64,000 bases of DNA from Thermoclostridium stercorarium subsp. stercorarium DSM 8532 (GTDB lineage Bacteria; Bacillota; Clostridia; DSM-8532): the NCBI RefSeq assembly GCF_000331995.1, contig NC_020134.1, positions 2,640,627 through 2,704,626 of the forward strand, given 5' to 3'. The notes under the pieces are model-generated. The model was not told where the DNA came from, did not search any database, and saw nothing but the letters and a program-made list of their open reading frames with translations. Position 1 is the stretch's first letter. The number at the start of each line of letters is the position of its first letter. This document shows, piece by piece, positions 1 to 8,228 of the stretch. The position numbers and the translations under genes were made by a program.

Positions 1-876
1 GACCGACAGGATAAACAGCGCCAGCATACATAAAAGCATCGGAACAATGAATTTTCTGTTTTTCATCCACACATAAAACAGCATGGCGCAGAAACAGAAA
101 ATCCATCCGCTTCTGGACAGCGTGAACAGAAGGGCAAAGCCCATGCAGGCCGTAACAATTCCGTAATATATCTTCCTTGTTCTGTTCCTTTCTGCAAATA
201 ACATCCCCACCGACACGGGTATGAGCAAAGAAAGGTAACCGGCCAGCATATTGGGAGACGTAAATATCGAAAAGGCACGGGTACGAACCTTTCCTTCGGC
301 CTGATCCACCCAGCTTGACGGTATTTCAACCCCTACAATAAACTGATAGATTCCGTACAGAGCAACAAACAAAGCCGTCAACAGTACAATATTTATAATT
401 CTTTTTGCACCCTTCGGGGTTTTCAGAAGTTGGGTTACAACGAAAAACCAAAACATATACTGAATTACAACCCTCAAACCTTCAACACCGATGGCAAAAT
501 CCGGAGCTGCAATAAACAGCAGCGCAACCGATACCAGCATGAAAAGTACAATGGACAAATCCAGCGGCGTTGAGCGGTAAGGCGTCTGGCCTCTGAAAGC
601 GAACCACTTGTAGAACCATATCCCGAAGCATAAAAGCAGAGCAACCTCATCCCATATGCTTGATATCAAAGGATGACCTATCAAAGTTCTGAGTACAAAT
701 TCAAACACTGTAAACAAAGCCACGATTATCGTTGCTTTTTCGTAATCGGCAAAAAACATTATTGCGGCAGTACCGCAAACCAAAACCGCCGTAACGGGCA
801 ACATTCCCAGATATGATGACAGAATTCCCAATACAAATATCACTGAAAAAAGAACGGTCCAATACCATCTTTTCAT
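1..876 (-). CDS. O-antigen ligase/polymerase-like membrane protein (C-terminus cut by window edge)
   Basis: The reading frame starts with an ATG at 876 and stays open for 292 codons to the window edge, so the C-terminus is missing. It begins MKRWYWTVLF and is almost entirely hydrophobic, with many membrane segments. A block with FTSPNMLAGYL followed by FTLSRSGW is typical of the Wzy/O-antigen-ligase (PF04932) family, which joins surface polysaccharide units on the outer face of the membrane. It starts 11 bases after the stop of the 178-residue gene upstream, so it is probably the last or near-last gene of a surface-polysaccharide operon that begins with the glycosyltransferase at 3239. The exact polymer is unknown. 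Confidence 0.75.
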   Translation of the reverse strand, partial: MKRWYWTVLFSVIFVLGILSSYLGMLPVTAVLVCGTAAIMFFADYEKATIIVALFTVFEFVLRTLIGHPLISSIWDEVALLLCFGIWFYKWFAFRGQTPYRSTPLDLSIVLFMLVSVALLFIAAPDFAIGVEGLRVVIQYMFWFFVVTQLLKTPKGAKRIINIVLLTALFVALYGIYQFIVGVEIPSSWVDQAEGKVRTRAFSIFTSPNMLAGYLSLLIPVSVGMLFAERNRTRKIYYGIVTACMGFALLFTLSRSGWIFCFCAMLFYVWMKNRKFIVPMLLCMLALFILSV

Positions 877-887
877 TTAACTACACC

Positions 888-1424
888 TTATTCCAATACA
901 AGTAGATATAATTTGTAAAACCAGCTCTCCCTGAAATATTTCTTTAATTTTTCCCGGTCAGCAAATAAAACCGCTGCAGCGAAAAACATAAGGGACAAAA
1001 ATACCACATCCCGTATCCGCAGCCTGTTAAAAAGCAGTCTCCCCACAAAATATCCCATGCCGAATACGGGTGCTGCAAGCGGAAAAATCCTTTCCTTTGA
1101 AGCTCTCGCAACAAACCTGAACAAACCGCACAGCAGACTTCCGTCCGACCATTTACACAACAGCCCGGACATTCCCAAAACCAACCGGTCAAGCCAACTG
1201 TACAGCCTGTTAAAGCCTTTCCTGATAAAAGCAGCAGAACGGGCAATAAACGAATACCGGTAAAAATACCTGCATCTTCCGACAGCACGGAAAAATCCGG
1301 CAGTGCGGCTGTTTCTGCAGCACATTGCAAAGGCTGCGAAGAACTTTCTTGTCCCGCTGTGCCCGTAGTATGAAAACAGTTTTTTAAGTATACCGTATAT
1401 AACGCTTCCTTCCAAAACCCACAT
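888..1424 (-). CDS. Hypothetical protein of the polysaccharide cluster, 178 residues
   Basis: I do not recognise a family. The ATG at 1424 has an AGGAG eight bases upstream and lies two bases after the stop of the DUF4330 gene, so the two are probably translationally coupled. The protein is basic and rich in Arg, Lys and aromatic residues. It has one or two hydrophobic stretches near the C-terminus (roughly residues 120-155, including VVFLSLMFFAAAVLF). Its position between DUF4330 and the O-antigen-ligase-like gene suggests a helper in surface polysaccharide assembly. It could also be a detached N-terminal region of the ligase, since some related proteins may carry a similar leading part. Confidence 0.55.
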   Translation of the reverse strand: MWVLEGSVIYGILKKLFSYYGHSGTRKFFAAFAMCCRNSRTAGFFRAVGRCRYFYRYSFIARSAAFIRKGFNRLYSWLDRLVLGMSGLLCKWSDGSLLCGLFRFVARASKERIFPLAAPVFGMGYFVGRLLFNRLRIRDVVFLSLMFFAAAVLFADREKLKKYFRESWFYKLYLLVLE

Positions 1425-1426
1425 TG

Positions 1427-1918
1427 TTACTGCTCCTGTTTAACAACGCTGGTAATAACGCCCGGAATTTCCACGTACTGAGTTTTCAACACCAGTTCCT
1501 TGCCCACAGTTGCATGTAACTGACCAATCCATAACATCGGATCGTCAGGTTTGCTGTTTACCTTGACGGTAACATAAATGTCCTTTTTCTCAGGATGAGT
1601 GGAAACCGTTATGGTTCCGTCATCAAGCATAACATCTATTTTCGCAGGTTCAACGCTGACATCGGTGATAACCACATCGGTAAAACCGTTGGCATAGTAA
1701 AGCCTGTCACCGACATGCAGGTAATCGGCAATGCTTCCGTCAAGTTCAGGACACTTTATCGTAACATAATATGATTCAACGGGACCCGTATCCGTTTCAC
1801 TCTGCCTTGAGACAAGCCAAATTCCCCCTGCGACAATAACTACCAGCACAACCAGCACAAACAGGTCAATAATATTGATAATGCCAAATAACCTTCCTTT
1901 TTCGTCCAAAACCTTCAT
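1427..1918 (-). CDS. DUF4330 family membrane-anchored protein
   Basis: This 163-residue protein starts MKVLDEKGRLFGIINIIDLF, the typical opening of DUF4330 proteins. It has one membrane helix at about residues 16-37 and then an extracytoplasmic domain of mostly beta character. DUF4330 proteins have no established biochemical role and often sit in exopolysaccharide clusters, as here between a glycosyltransferase and an O-antigen-ligase-like gene. The stop codon lies two bases before the next start, which indicates one transcript. Function inferred only: possibly a polymer export or assembly accessory. Confidence 0.75.
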   Translation of the reverse strand: MKVLDEKGRLFGIINIIDLFVLVVLVVIVAGGIWLVSRQSETDTGPVESYYVTIKCPELDGSIADYLHVGDRLYYANGFTDVVITDVSVEPAKIDVMLDDGTITVSTHPEKKDIYVTVKVNSKPDDPMLWIGQLHATVGKELVLKTQYVEIPGVITSVVKQEQ

Positions 1919-1994
1919 TTTTAAGTTCCCGCTCCTTTAAAATATAGTTGTAATTCCGGATAATAAAGTGAAAAAAATGTATTTTATTTAAATT

Positions 1995-3239
1995 TTAACA
2001 TAAACCGTCAAATATGTCTGCAAGTTTTTTTGTCAGTTTCCTTCTCTCATACTGGGCTATCTTCTCCCTGTCGGGGTTGAAAAACTCAACCCCATTTTTC
2101 CAGTAGTCATATAACATTTTAAAATTTCCGGCGGTGGTTTCAATATCATCACAGTCGGCCACAAAACCCGTTCTTGTTTCATTAATCAGCTGCGCTGCCG
2201 CCCCGTTGACAGGCACCGTTGCAAGGATTGGCTTTCCGGTGTTTATATATTCCATAAGTTTTCCTGTGTATATCGCCTCTGTTCCCTTCCCAAGCAGTAA
2301 CAGCACGGCATCAGACTGCATAAGGCTGGCCACGCTTTCCTTATGCGGCTTATACGGAAGTATCTCAACCGCCTCGTGTATATTGTGCGCTTTTGCCAGC
2401 CTGTACAGCTCATCGGTTTTCAGGCGCCCGATAAAACGCAGCCTGATTTCGGAAAGATCCACAAGCTTCTCGCGGACAAGTTTTTCCACGGCCGCGAAAA
2501 CCGTTTTCGGGCTGGTGTTTCCGTAAATAAGCCCGGTATACGTCAAAGTGAACCTATCATTCCCCGTTCCAGGCTCAATTCCTTCGAAATCCTCACGGTC
2601 AAATCCGTTGGGTATCACATGGAATTTATGTTCAAGATCGGGATTGTCCCTTACCGAGTTATTCCTCATGACAGGAGTATTCATTATAATTGCGTCTGAA
2701 AGCTCAAACACCTTTCTCTCAAGCCGCTTTTCCATCTTTATTCTGTATGGCCGGTAATTGTACGCTTTAATAAAGGCATTATTCGTCCATTCATCCCTGA
2801 AATCCGAAACCCACGGAATATCAGGGCAGGTCTGTTTCAGTTTCATTGCCAGCAAATGTGTGCTGAAAGGCTGAGAAGTGGAGTAAATAAGATCAACTTT
2901 TTCTTCTTTAATTATTTCCATAGCCTTTTTGTATGAGAATACCTCCCACAGCCTTTCTCCGTCGGGTATCAGAATCCTCCGCCTAATATATTTGCCTGCA
3001 AGGTTTAACGGAAAGGGCCATTCCGAAAAATCCCATGCCGCAGTACGGTATATTTTTGTATTTGCAGGAATATCGTTCAATAAAGTATTATCCTTAAGCT
3101 GTGCCCGTTTTGCGTCACGGGTCAGCACAATCCCTTCCCAACCATACATGGGCAGGTATTTAACAAATTTTACGGTACGCTGAACGCCCGACCCGCCAAT
3201 GGGCGGAAACTGGTGAGCTATCATTAAAACTTTTTTCAT
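1995..3239 (-). CDS. Glycosyltransferase, GT4-like
   Basis: The N-terminus MKKVLMIAHQFPPIGGSGVQ is the classic opening of GT-B fold, GT4-type glycosyltransferases. The C-terminal half has the nucleotide-sugar-binding pattern, with YTGKLMEYINTGKPILATVP where the family has its conserved Glu-containing motif. The protein is 414 residues, a usual length. A TTG nine bases further upstream (3248) is in frame, but AGGG spaced nine bases before the ATG at 3239 favours the ATG. It would transfer a sugar from a nucleotide-sugar donor to a growing surface glycan in the cytoplasm. It heads the polysaccharide operon, with a plausible promoter at 3284-3312. Donor and acceptor cannot be told from sequence. 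Confidence 0.85.
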   Translation of the reverse strand: MKKVLMIAHQFPPIGGSGVQRTVKFVKYLPMYGWEGIVLTRDAKRAQLKDNTLLNDIPANTKIYRTAAWDFSEWPFPLNLAGKYIRRRILIPDGERLWEVFSYKKAMEIIKEEKVDLIYSTSQPFSTHLLAMKLKQTCPDIPWVSDFRDEWTNNAFIKAYNYRPYRIKMEKRLERKVFELSDAIIMNTPVMRNNSVRDNPDLEHKFHVIPNGFDREDFEGIEPGTGNDRFTLTYTGLIYGNTSPKTVFAAVEKLVREKLVDLSEIRLRFIGRLKTDELYRLAKAHNIHEAVEILPYKPHKESVASLMQSDAVLLLLGKGTEAIYTGKLMEYINTGKPILATVPVNGAAAQLINETRTGFVADCDDIETTAGNFKMLYDYWKNGVEFFNPDREKIAQYERRKLTKKLADIFDGLC

Positions 3240-3283
3240 ACGTTTCAACCCTAATTTTATAATAAACGGTTAATTTCTGCTTT

Positions 3284-3312
3284 ATATTATCATTTTTATG
3301 GCCTAAAATCAA
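3284..3312 (-). promoter_or_regulatory. Putative sigma-A promoter of the polysaccharide cluster
   Basis: On the minus strand TTGATT (3312-3307) is separated by 17 bases from TAATAT (3289-3284), about 45 bases upstream of the glycosyltransferase start. This is a motif match only. Confidence 0.4.
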
Positions 3313-3433
3313 ATCTTTTAGTCAATTAACGGTTTGCTTGTCCTTTTCTCTGTCCCTGCCGCGTATTCCCCGGTATTCTGCTAAAATTTTACACATTTTA
3401 TTATATTTTTGCCCGCCCTTTTCTTAATGCAAT

Positions 3434-3470
3434 AAAAAAACCCGCGGAAACAATTCAACCCGTCCGCGGG
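3434..3470 (-). terminator. Rho-independent terminator
   Basis: CCCGCGGA (3441-3448) pairs with TCCGCGGG (3463-3470), an 8-bp GC-rich stem. On the minus strand it is followed by seven T. It lies just after the stop of the membrane protein gene at 3489-3953. Confidence 0.85.
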
Positions 3471-3488
3471 CAACTTTTTTATGTACCT

Positions 3489-3953
3489 CTACTGAATATT
3501 CACAGGCTCTGTTTTCGCCAGTTTCATAAACAGGAAAGGCACAGGGACAACAAATATGCTCAATATCGTATATACAACGGCATTTTCGGGCACATACTGC
3601 CTGTAAAGGTTGTAAAGGCTTAAAAGAATTAAGGCGAAATATGCCAGCGTAATAATCAGTCCCAGAACAGGAATGCCGTTAAACAACAGATATGCCAGCA
3701 TGGCGACGGGCAAAACGATTTCAAGAGCCGGAATTTCAAAATTGCTTATTCTAACTGACTTTACCATTTTTCCGATGACGTACATCTGCGCAATCGGAAT
3801 CCATGCGAGCCACGGCATTTCCATATTCCTTTTCTGGGCCAGGCGGTACAGCGTAAATGCAAAAAATACGTAAAAGGCGACTGCAACAATTGCCATGAAA
3901 ACTGCACCCACTATTGCCAAAGTTACAAAATATCCAAACCCGCCTACGGTCAC
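3489..3953 (-). CDS. Small polytopic membrane protein, unknown function
   Basis: A GTG at 3953 is the likely start, because AGGAGG (3961-3966) sits seven bases upstream. An in-frame TTG at 3977 would place that site inside the gene. The product has about 154 residues and four or five hydrophobic segments. The central loop LAQKRNMEMPWLAWIPIAQM resembles small clostridial membrane proteins of unknown role. It is a single-gene transcript, ending in the terminator at 3434-3470. No enzymatic motif is visible. Confidence 0.65.
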   Translation of the reverse strand: MTVGGFGYFVTLAIVGAVFMAIVAVAFYVFFAFTLYRLAQKRNMEMPWLAWIPIAQMYVIGKMVKSVRISNFEIPALEIVLPVAMLAYLLFNGIPVLGLIITLAYFALILLSLYNLYRQYVPENAVVYTILSIFVVPVPFLFMKLAKTEPVNIQ

Positions 3954-4286
3954 AACAACACCTCCTAAAAAATACAATAATTTCCTTTAAGTATATACTA
4001 TTTATATTTTATTATCAATACCATTAAGTATGTTCTTCAAATATATCTCATTTTTTTCATCAAACTTTTCAATTCATAACAAATGATGAAACGACAGAAG
4101 ACGTAATTAGAGCATCAAAAAAAGATTTGACGACTCTCCGGTATTAAATAAATCAATCCCTCTTTGAACAGCTTTTTGATTCTCAAAACATGTTTTAACT
4201 TTTACTGTAAAACATTATTTTTGTCAATATATAGTTTCCATTTTTAATTAAATAATAACTATTAAAAAGGCAAACTGCTCACAAAT

Positions 4287-4306
4287 CACTGATAAATTTA
4301 TCAGTG
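4287..4306. repeat. Perfect 20-bp palindrome in a long intergenic region
   Basis: CACTGATAAATTTATCAGTG is identical to its own reverse complement. It lies in the roughly 530-bp AT-rich gap between divergent genes (3953 and 4486), about 65 bases upstream of the -35 of the dehydrogenase promoter. It could be a regulator operator. Apart from this palindrome and the promoter at 4370-4399 I see nothing else in the gap. Confidence 0.5.
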
Positions 4307-4369
4307 TAAATAATCAATACAAATGTTTTAATATATGTTGACCATATTCTCCAAACCCAGGACTTAAGG

Positions 4370-4399
4370 TTGCGATTTTTAATACTGCTGTGTTATAAT
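4370..4399 (+). promoter_or_regulatory. Putative sigma-A promoter of the FAD-dependent dehydrogenase gene
   Basis: TTGCGA (4370-4375) is followed after 18 bases by a perfect TATAAT (4394-4399). This leaves a leader of about 80 bases before the start codon at 4486. Confidence 0.6.
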
Positions 4400-4485
4400 G
4401 AATTGCTATGGGCAAAAAGGACTTTCTTTTGCTGACTTTTGGCACGGAACTAATTTAACATTTCTCACAGGAGAGGATGAAGTCA

Positions 4486-5880
4486 ATGAAGAAAACTTCG
4501 TACGATATCGTCGTGATAGGCTGCGGTACTGCCGGTATTTTTGCAGGATATGAGCTTAATAAGCTCCTGCCTGATGTAGATATCCTCATGCTTGAACAGG
4601 GTAATGACATATATCACAGGAATTGTCCGATAGTAAATAAAAGGGTACCTTCATGCATCCATTGCAAAAGCTGCGATATAATGAACGGATTCGGCGGAGC
4701 CGGGGCATTTTCGGACGGTAAATACAACTTTACCACCAAGTTCGGCGGATGGCTTACCGATTACCTTGATGAAGACTATATAATGGAACTTATTGAATAC
4801 GTGGATGACATTAATGTCAGCTTTGGTGCAACCACTGTAAGATATTCCACCGAAAGTGAAGAAGCGAAAAAAATATCAAAACTTGCTCTTGGTTATGATC
4901 TCCATCTTCTTTCCGCTTCGGTGAAGCACCTCGGTACAGAGAACAATCGCCAGATCTTGCAGAGGATATACGATTACCTGACCGGACGGGTTGAAATTGT
5001 CTGCAATACGCCCGTGGAATCCATAAAAGATACCGACGGCGGTTATTTACTGAATTTAAAGAACGGACAGACTGTCACATGCAAATACCTGATTGTGGCC
5101 CCGGGACGTTCAGGAGCCGAATGGTTTGCATCCCAGTGCCGAAAACTGGGGCTGAAGCTTATAAACAACCAGGTGGACATAGGCGTCAGAGTAGAGCTTC
5201 CGGCAAAGGTGTTTGAACATATTACCGACGTTGTTTATGAAGCCAAGTTCCTTTACAGAACAAAGCAGTACGGAGACGTCGTAAGAACTTTCTGCATGAA
5301 TCCGTACGGCTATGTTGTAAGCGAAAACGTGGACGGGATTATAACCGTTAACGGCCACAGCTACACCGACAAATCTTTAAGAAGTCAGAATACCAATTTC
5401 GCGCTGCTTGTAAGCAACCGTTTTACACAGCCGTTTAACGAACCGTACCAGTACGGAAAGGCCATTGCCTCACTGTCAAACATGCTGGGCGGAGGCGTGC
5501 TGGTTCAGCGTTTCGGCGATCTGATCCAGGGTAAGAGAACAAATGAGCACAGGCTCGGGCAAAGCTTTACAAGGCCGACGTTAAAGGCAACCCCGGGCGA
5601 TTTGAGTCTGGTTCTCACAAAAAGGCACCTGGATAACATAATTGAAATGATTCACGTACTTGACAACATTGCTCCGGGAACCGCAAATTACGACACCCTC
5701 CTTTATGGCGTGGAAGTTAAGTTCTACAGCGCCCGCCTTGAATTGACCAATGAATTTGAAACCAAACTGGAAGGTTTCTTCGCCATCGGTGACGGGGCGG
5801 GAATTACCCGCGGGCTGTCACAGGCCGCAGCCAGTGGTGTTCATGTGGCACGGGCCATTGCGAAACGCCTGAGTAAATAA
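4486..5880 (+). CDS. FAD-dependent dehydrogenase/oxidoreductase (COG2509-like)
   Basis: The N-terminal dinucleotide-binding motif is VIGCGTAGIFAG, followed by a cysteine-containing stretch (CIHCKSCDIMNGFGGAGAFS) characteristic of the uncharacterised FAD-dependent dehydrogenase group COG2509. A C-terminal FAD motif includes FFAIGDGAGITRGLSQAAAS. The product is 464 residues from the ATG at 4486. An upstream in-frame ATG at 4477 is too close to AGGAGAGG (4469-4476), which is ideally spaced for 4486. It is cytosolic and probably redox-active; the substrate is unknown. It has its own promoter and stands alone. Confidence 0.8.
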   Translation: MKKTSYDIVVIGCGTAGIFAGYELNKLLPDVDILMLEQGNDIYHRNCPIVNKRVPSCIHCKSCDIMNGFGGAGAFSDGKYNFTTKFGGWLTDYLDEDYIMELIEYVDDINVSFGATTVRYSTESEEAKKISKLALGYDLHLLSASVKHLGTENNRQILQRIYDYLTGRVEIVCNTPVESIKDTDGGYLLNLKNGQTVTCKYLIVAPGRSGAEWFASQCRKLGLKLINNQVDIGVRVELPAKVFEHITDVVYEAKFLYRTKQYGDVVRTFCMNPYGYVVSENVDGIITVNGHSYTDKSLRSQNTNFALLVSNRFTQPFNEPYQYGKAIASLSNMLGGGVLVQRFGDLIQGKRTNEHRLGQSFTRPTLKATPGDLSLVLTKRHLDNIIEMIHVLDNIAPGTANYDTLLYGVEVKFYSARLELTNEFETKLEGFFAIGDGAGITRGLSQAAASGVHVARAIAKRLSK

Positions 5881-6026
5881 CCTGTAATTTTGTTGTAATA
5901 ATAATGTCATTTTTATGTAATATTTACAATTGCGGGTTATGTTATATTTTTAGTAAATGTTCATATAGATATAAAGAGATATAAATTTTAATTTATGGAA
6001 ATCGTTAATAACAGGAGAGATGCAAT

Positions 6027-6176
6027 GTGAAGCCGGGAGAGAAAATAAAGCTTCTCGATCGTGAGGCCATATTTCTGCTGGAAAGAAATCATGAAGTTCT
6101 TGTTCAGACCGAACGCAATATAGTGAAATGGGTGGATAAAAAATTAATCGATAAAATTGACGAAAATCAGAATTAA
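6027..6176 (+). CDS. Small 49-residue protein, unknown function
   Basis: A GTG at 6027 is preceded by AGGAGAG (6013-6019) at seven bases and opens a 49-codon frame ending in TAA at 6174-6176. The product starts MKPGEKIKLLDREAIFLLER and is highly charged, without membrane segments or cysteines; the middle looks helical. An overlapping ATG at 6025 is out of frame and stops at once. It is followed by a hairpin (6184-6207). A good ribosome site, a sensible length and a 3' hairpin argue for a real gene, but I recognise no family. Confidence 0.5.
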   Translation: MKPGEKIKLLDREAIFLLERNHEVLVQTERNIVKWVDKKLIDKIDENQN

Positions 6177-6183
6177 AATATAC

Positions 6184-6207
6184 AAGGCAGGGTTTTAACC
6201 CTGCCTT
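6184..6207. terminator. Possible shared terminator hairpin between convergent genes
   Basis: AAGGCAGGGTT (6184-6194) and AACCCTGCCTT (6197-6207) form an 11-bp stem with a very short loop, between the stops of the small gene (6176) and the ATPase D gene (6214). There is no long T run on either side, so efficiency is uncertain. Confidence 0.5.
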
Positions 6208-6213
6208 AAATGT

Positions 6214-6831
6214 TCAGTTCCGGGTAATTCGTTTTATCACTTTTAGTCTGGTGAATTCCTCCCTGTCTTTCTCTTCCAAAGCGTCCTGTATGTCTTTTGA
6301 AATTTTTTCGTACCTTGGAATGAGTATATTTTTCAGTGCGTTGGCTCTTTTTTTTGTGCGCTTTATATTAACCGCAAGCCTGTAGATAGCGTTTTCCACC
6401 TCTGCATACTCGACGGTTAAATGCTTCACTTCTTCAAAACGCCTTCTTGCTATATCAAGCGCGGTATTTGTCTTTAAAAAACCATAGGCTGGCTTTAATT
6501 CATACGGCGCAATGTCCACTGTGGGTATTTCCACGCCCATTACGCTTCTGAGCTTGATTTTTACCGTTTGTTCCTCCGGAACGGAATACCCCAGTTGCTC
6601 AACCTCGGATATCCCCAGAGTAATATTGGCTATTCGGAGGGCTTCATAAGCCTCCCGGTAAGTATCCTGGATCTTTTTCTGGATCGTCCCCGCCCGTTCT
6701 ATAAGTCCCATCATTTCCCTGACCAGTATGTTTTGTTTTCTGTCAAGGAGCTCATACCCCTGCTTTGAAAGGGCCAGAACGGACTTTGCCCTGATCAGGT
6801 TTCCTTTTGTGGGGAAAAAGGTCATGTCCAC
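6214..6831 (-). CDS. atpD: V/A-type ATPase subunit D (central stalk)
   Basis: This is subunit D, the rotor shaft that turns inside the A3B3 head of the V/A-ATPase. The N-terminus carries the signature [19 protein letters not shown] and [14 protein letters not shown]. The rest is long helices forming the antiparallel coiled coil, ending in a basic tail. 205 residues is the normal size. The GTG at 6831 overlaps the stop of subunit B by ten bases and is preceded by a GGGGG stretch ten bases upstream. It is the last gene of the ATPase operon. Assignment is firm. Confidence 0.95.
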   Translation of the reverse strand: MDMTFFPTKGNLIRAKSVLALSKQGYELLDRKQNILVREMMGLIERAGTIQKKIQDTYREAYEALRIANITLGISEVEQLGYSVPEEQTVKIKLRSVMGVEIPTVDIAPYELKPAYGFLKTNTALDIARRRFEEVKHLTVEYAEVENAIYRLAVNIKRTKKRANALKNILIPRYEKISKDIQDALEEKDREEFTRLKVIKRITRN

Positions 6832-8228
6832 GGTCTTACAACCCCCTTGTCACTTTTAGCGGGGACATAATATTTTTTCAGAATTTCATCGGATACCCTG
6901 TCGAGTTCCTCTTTGGGCAGCAGTCCTAAAAGAACCCAGCCCAAATCCAGTGTTTCAGTAATATCCCTGTCATCCTCGAAATCCTGGGAAATAAACTCGT
7001 TCTCAAAGGCGCGTCCAAACTCCATGTACTTTTTGTCAATATCCGACAATTCATCCTCACCGATTACCGAAGCCAGCGCCCTTACCTCCTGTACCTTTGC
7101 ATATGCCGAAAACAACTGGTTGGCAAGTTCGGGATGGTCTTCACGGGTAAATCCCTTACCTATTCCGTCCTTCATCAGTCTGGAAAGCGACGGCAAAACC
7201 GATATAGGTGGGTAAATGCCTTTCTGGCTCAGGCCTCTGTCCAGAACGATCTGGCCTTCCGTAATGTATCCGGTAAGGTCAGGAATGGGATGTGTTATGT
7301 CATCATTGGGCATCGTAAGTATTGGTATCTGCGTAATGGAACCTTCCCTGTCCTTAAGCATCCCTGCCCGTTCATAAATGGAGGCAAGGTCACTGTACAA
7401 ATAACCGGGATAACCCTTTCGGGACGGAATTTCACCCTTTGACGACGATATTTCACGAAGTGCTTCGGCATAAGACGTCATGTCGGTAAGTATAACAAGG
7501 ACATGCATATTGTGCTCAAATGCCAGATACTCCGCAGCTGTCAGCCCTGCCCTCGGAGCAATTATTCTCTCCACGACCGGATCGTTTGCCAAGTTCAGAA
7601 ACATAACCACCCGGTTCATAACGCCGCTTTTTTCAAAGCTTCGCCTGAAATATTCGGCCACATCATGCTTAACACCCATTGCCACAAATACTATTGCAAA
7701 ATTATCGCTGTTTCCGTCCGTGATTTTGGCCTGTTTCACTATCTGCACTGCCAGCTGGTTATGAGGTATTCCCTCTGCGGAAAAAATAGGCAGTTTCTGA
7801 CCGCGTATAAGCGTAGCCAGTCCGTCAATCGCCGAAATCCCGGTCTGGATGAAATTTCGCGGGTATTTTCTTGACACGGGGTTGATGGGAGCGCCGTTTA
7901 CATCCCTTTTCTGTTCGGGATATATCTCCCCGAACCCGTCTATCGGCTGACCGATACCGTTCAGGGTCCGTCCCAGGATTTCCTTTGAAAGAGGTATTTT
8001 CAATGGTTCGCCGGTAAGCTTTGTAACCGTGTTTGTAAGCGACAGACCGTCGGTACCTTCAAAAACCTGGACCACGCATATGTTGCCATACATCTCAATA
8101 ATTCTTCCAAGCCTTCTGTTATTGCCAACCTTTATTTCCACCACTTCTTCATAGGAAGCACCCTTAACCCCCTGCAGAACCACAAGGGGTCCGTTAATTT
8201 CCTTAAGTCCCACATATTCCACACTCAT
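6822..8228 (-). CDS. atpB: V/A-type ATPase subunit B (regulatory head subunit)
   Basis: Subunit B is the non-catalytic nucleotide-site partner of subunit A in the A3B3 head. Family motifs are visible: [20 protein letters not shown] is represented here as [20 protein letters not shown], followed by [17 protein letters not shown]. It lacks a Walker A P-loop, as expected for B, and has [18 protein letters not shown] and [20 protein letters not shown] further on. It is 468 residues, full length. Its start overlaps the A stop by four bases (8225-8228), and its own stop overlaps the D start, so A-B-D are translated as a coupled unit. Confidence 0.96.
   Translation of the reverse strand: MSVEYVGLKEINGPLVVLQGVKGASYEEVVEIKVGNNRRLGRIIEMYGNICVVQVFEGTDGLSLTNTVTKLTGEPLKIPLSKEILGRTLNGIGQPIDGFGEIYPEQKRDVNGAPINPVSRKYPRNFIQTGISAIDGLATLIRGQKLPIFSAEGIPHNQLAVQIVKQAKITDGNSDNFAIVFVAMGVKHDVAEYFRRSFEKSGVMNRVVMFLNLANDPVVERIIAPRAGLTAAEYLAFEHNMHVLVILTDMTSYAEALREISSSKGEIPSRKGYPGYLYSDLASIYERAGMLKDREGSITQIPILTMPNDDITHPIPDLTGYITEGQIVLDRGLSQKGIYPPISVLPSLSRLMKDGIGKGFTREDHPELANQLFSAYAKVQEVRALASVIGEDELSDIDKKYMEFGRAFENEFISQDFEDDRDITETLDLGWVLLGLLPKEELDRVSDEILKKYYVPAKSDKGVVRPWT

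Noticed and set aside
1057-1263. Plus-strand frame opposite the 178-residue gene
   Set aside because: It is the antisense shadow of the minus-strand gene, with no ribosome site and no family features.
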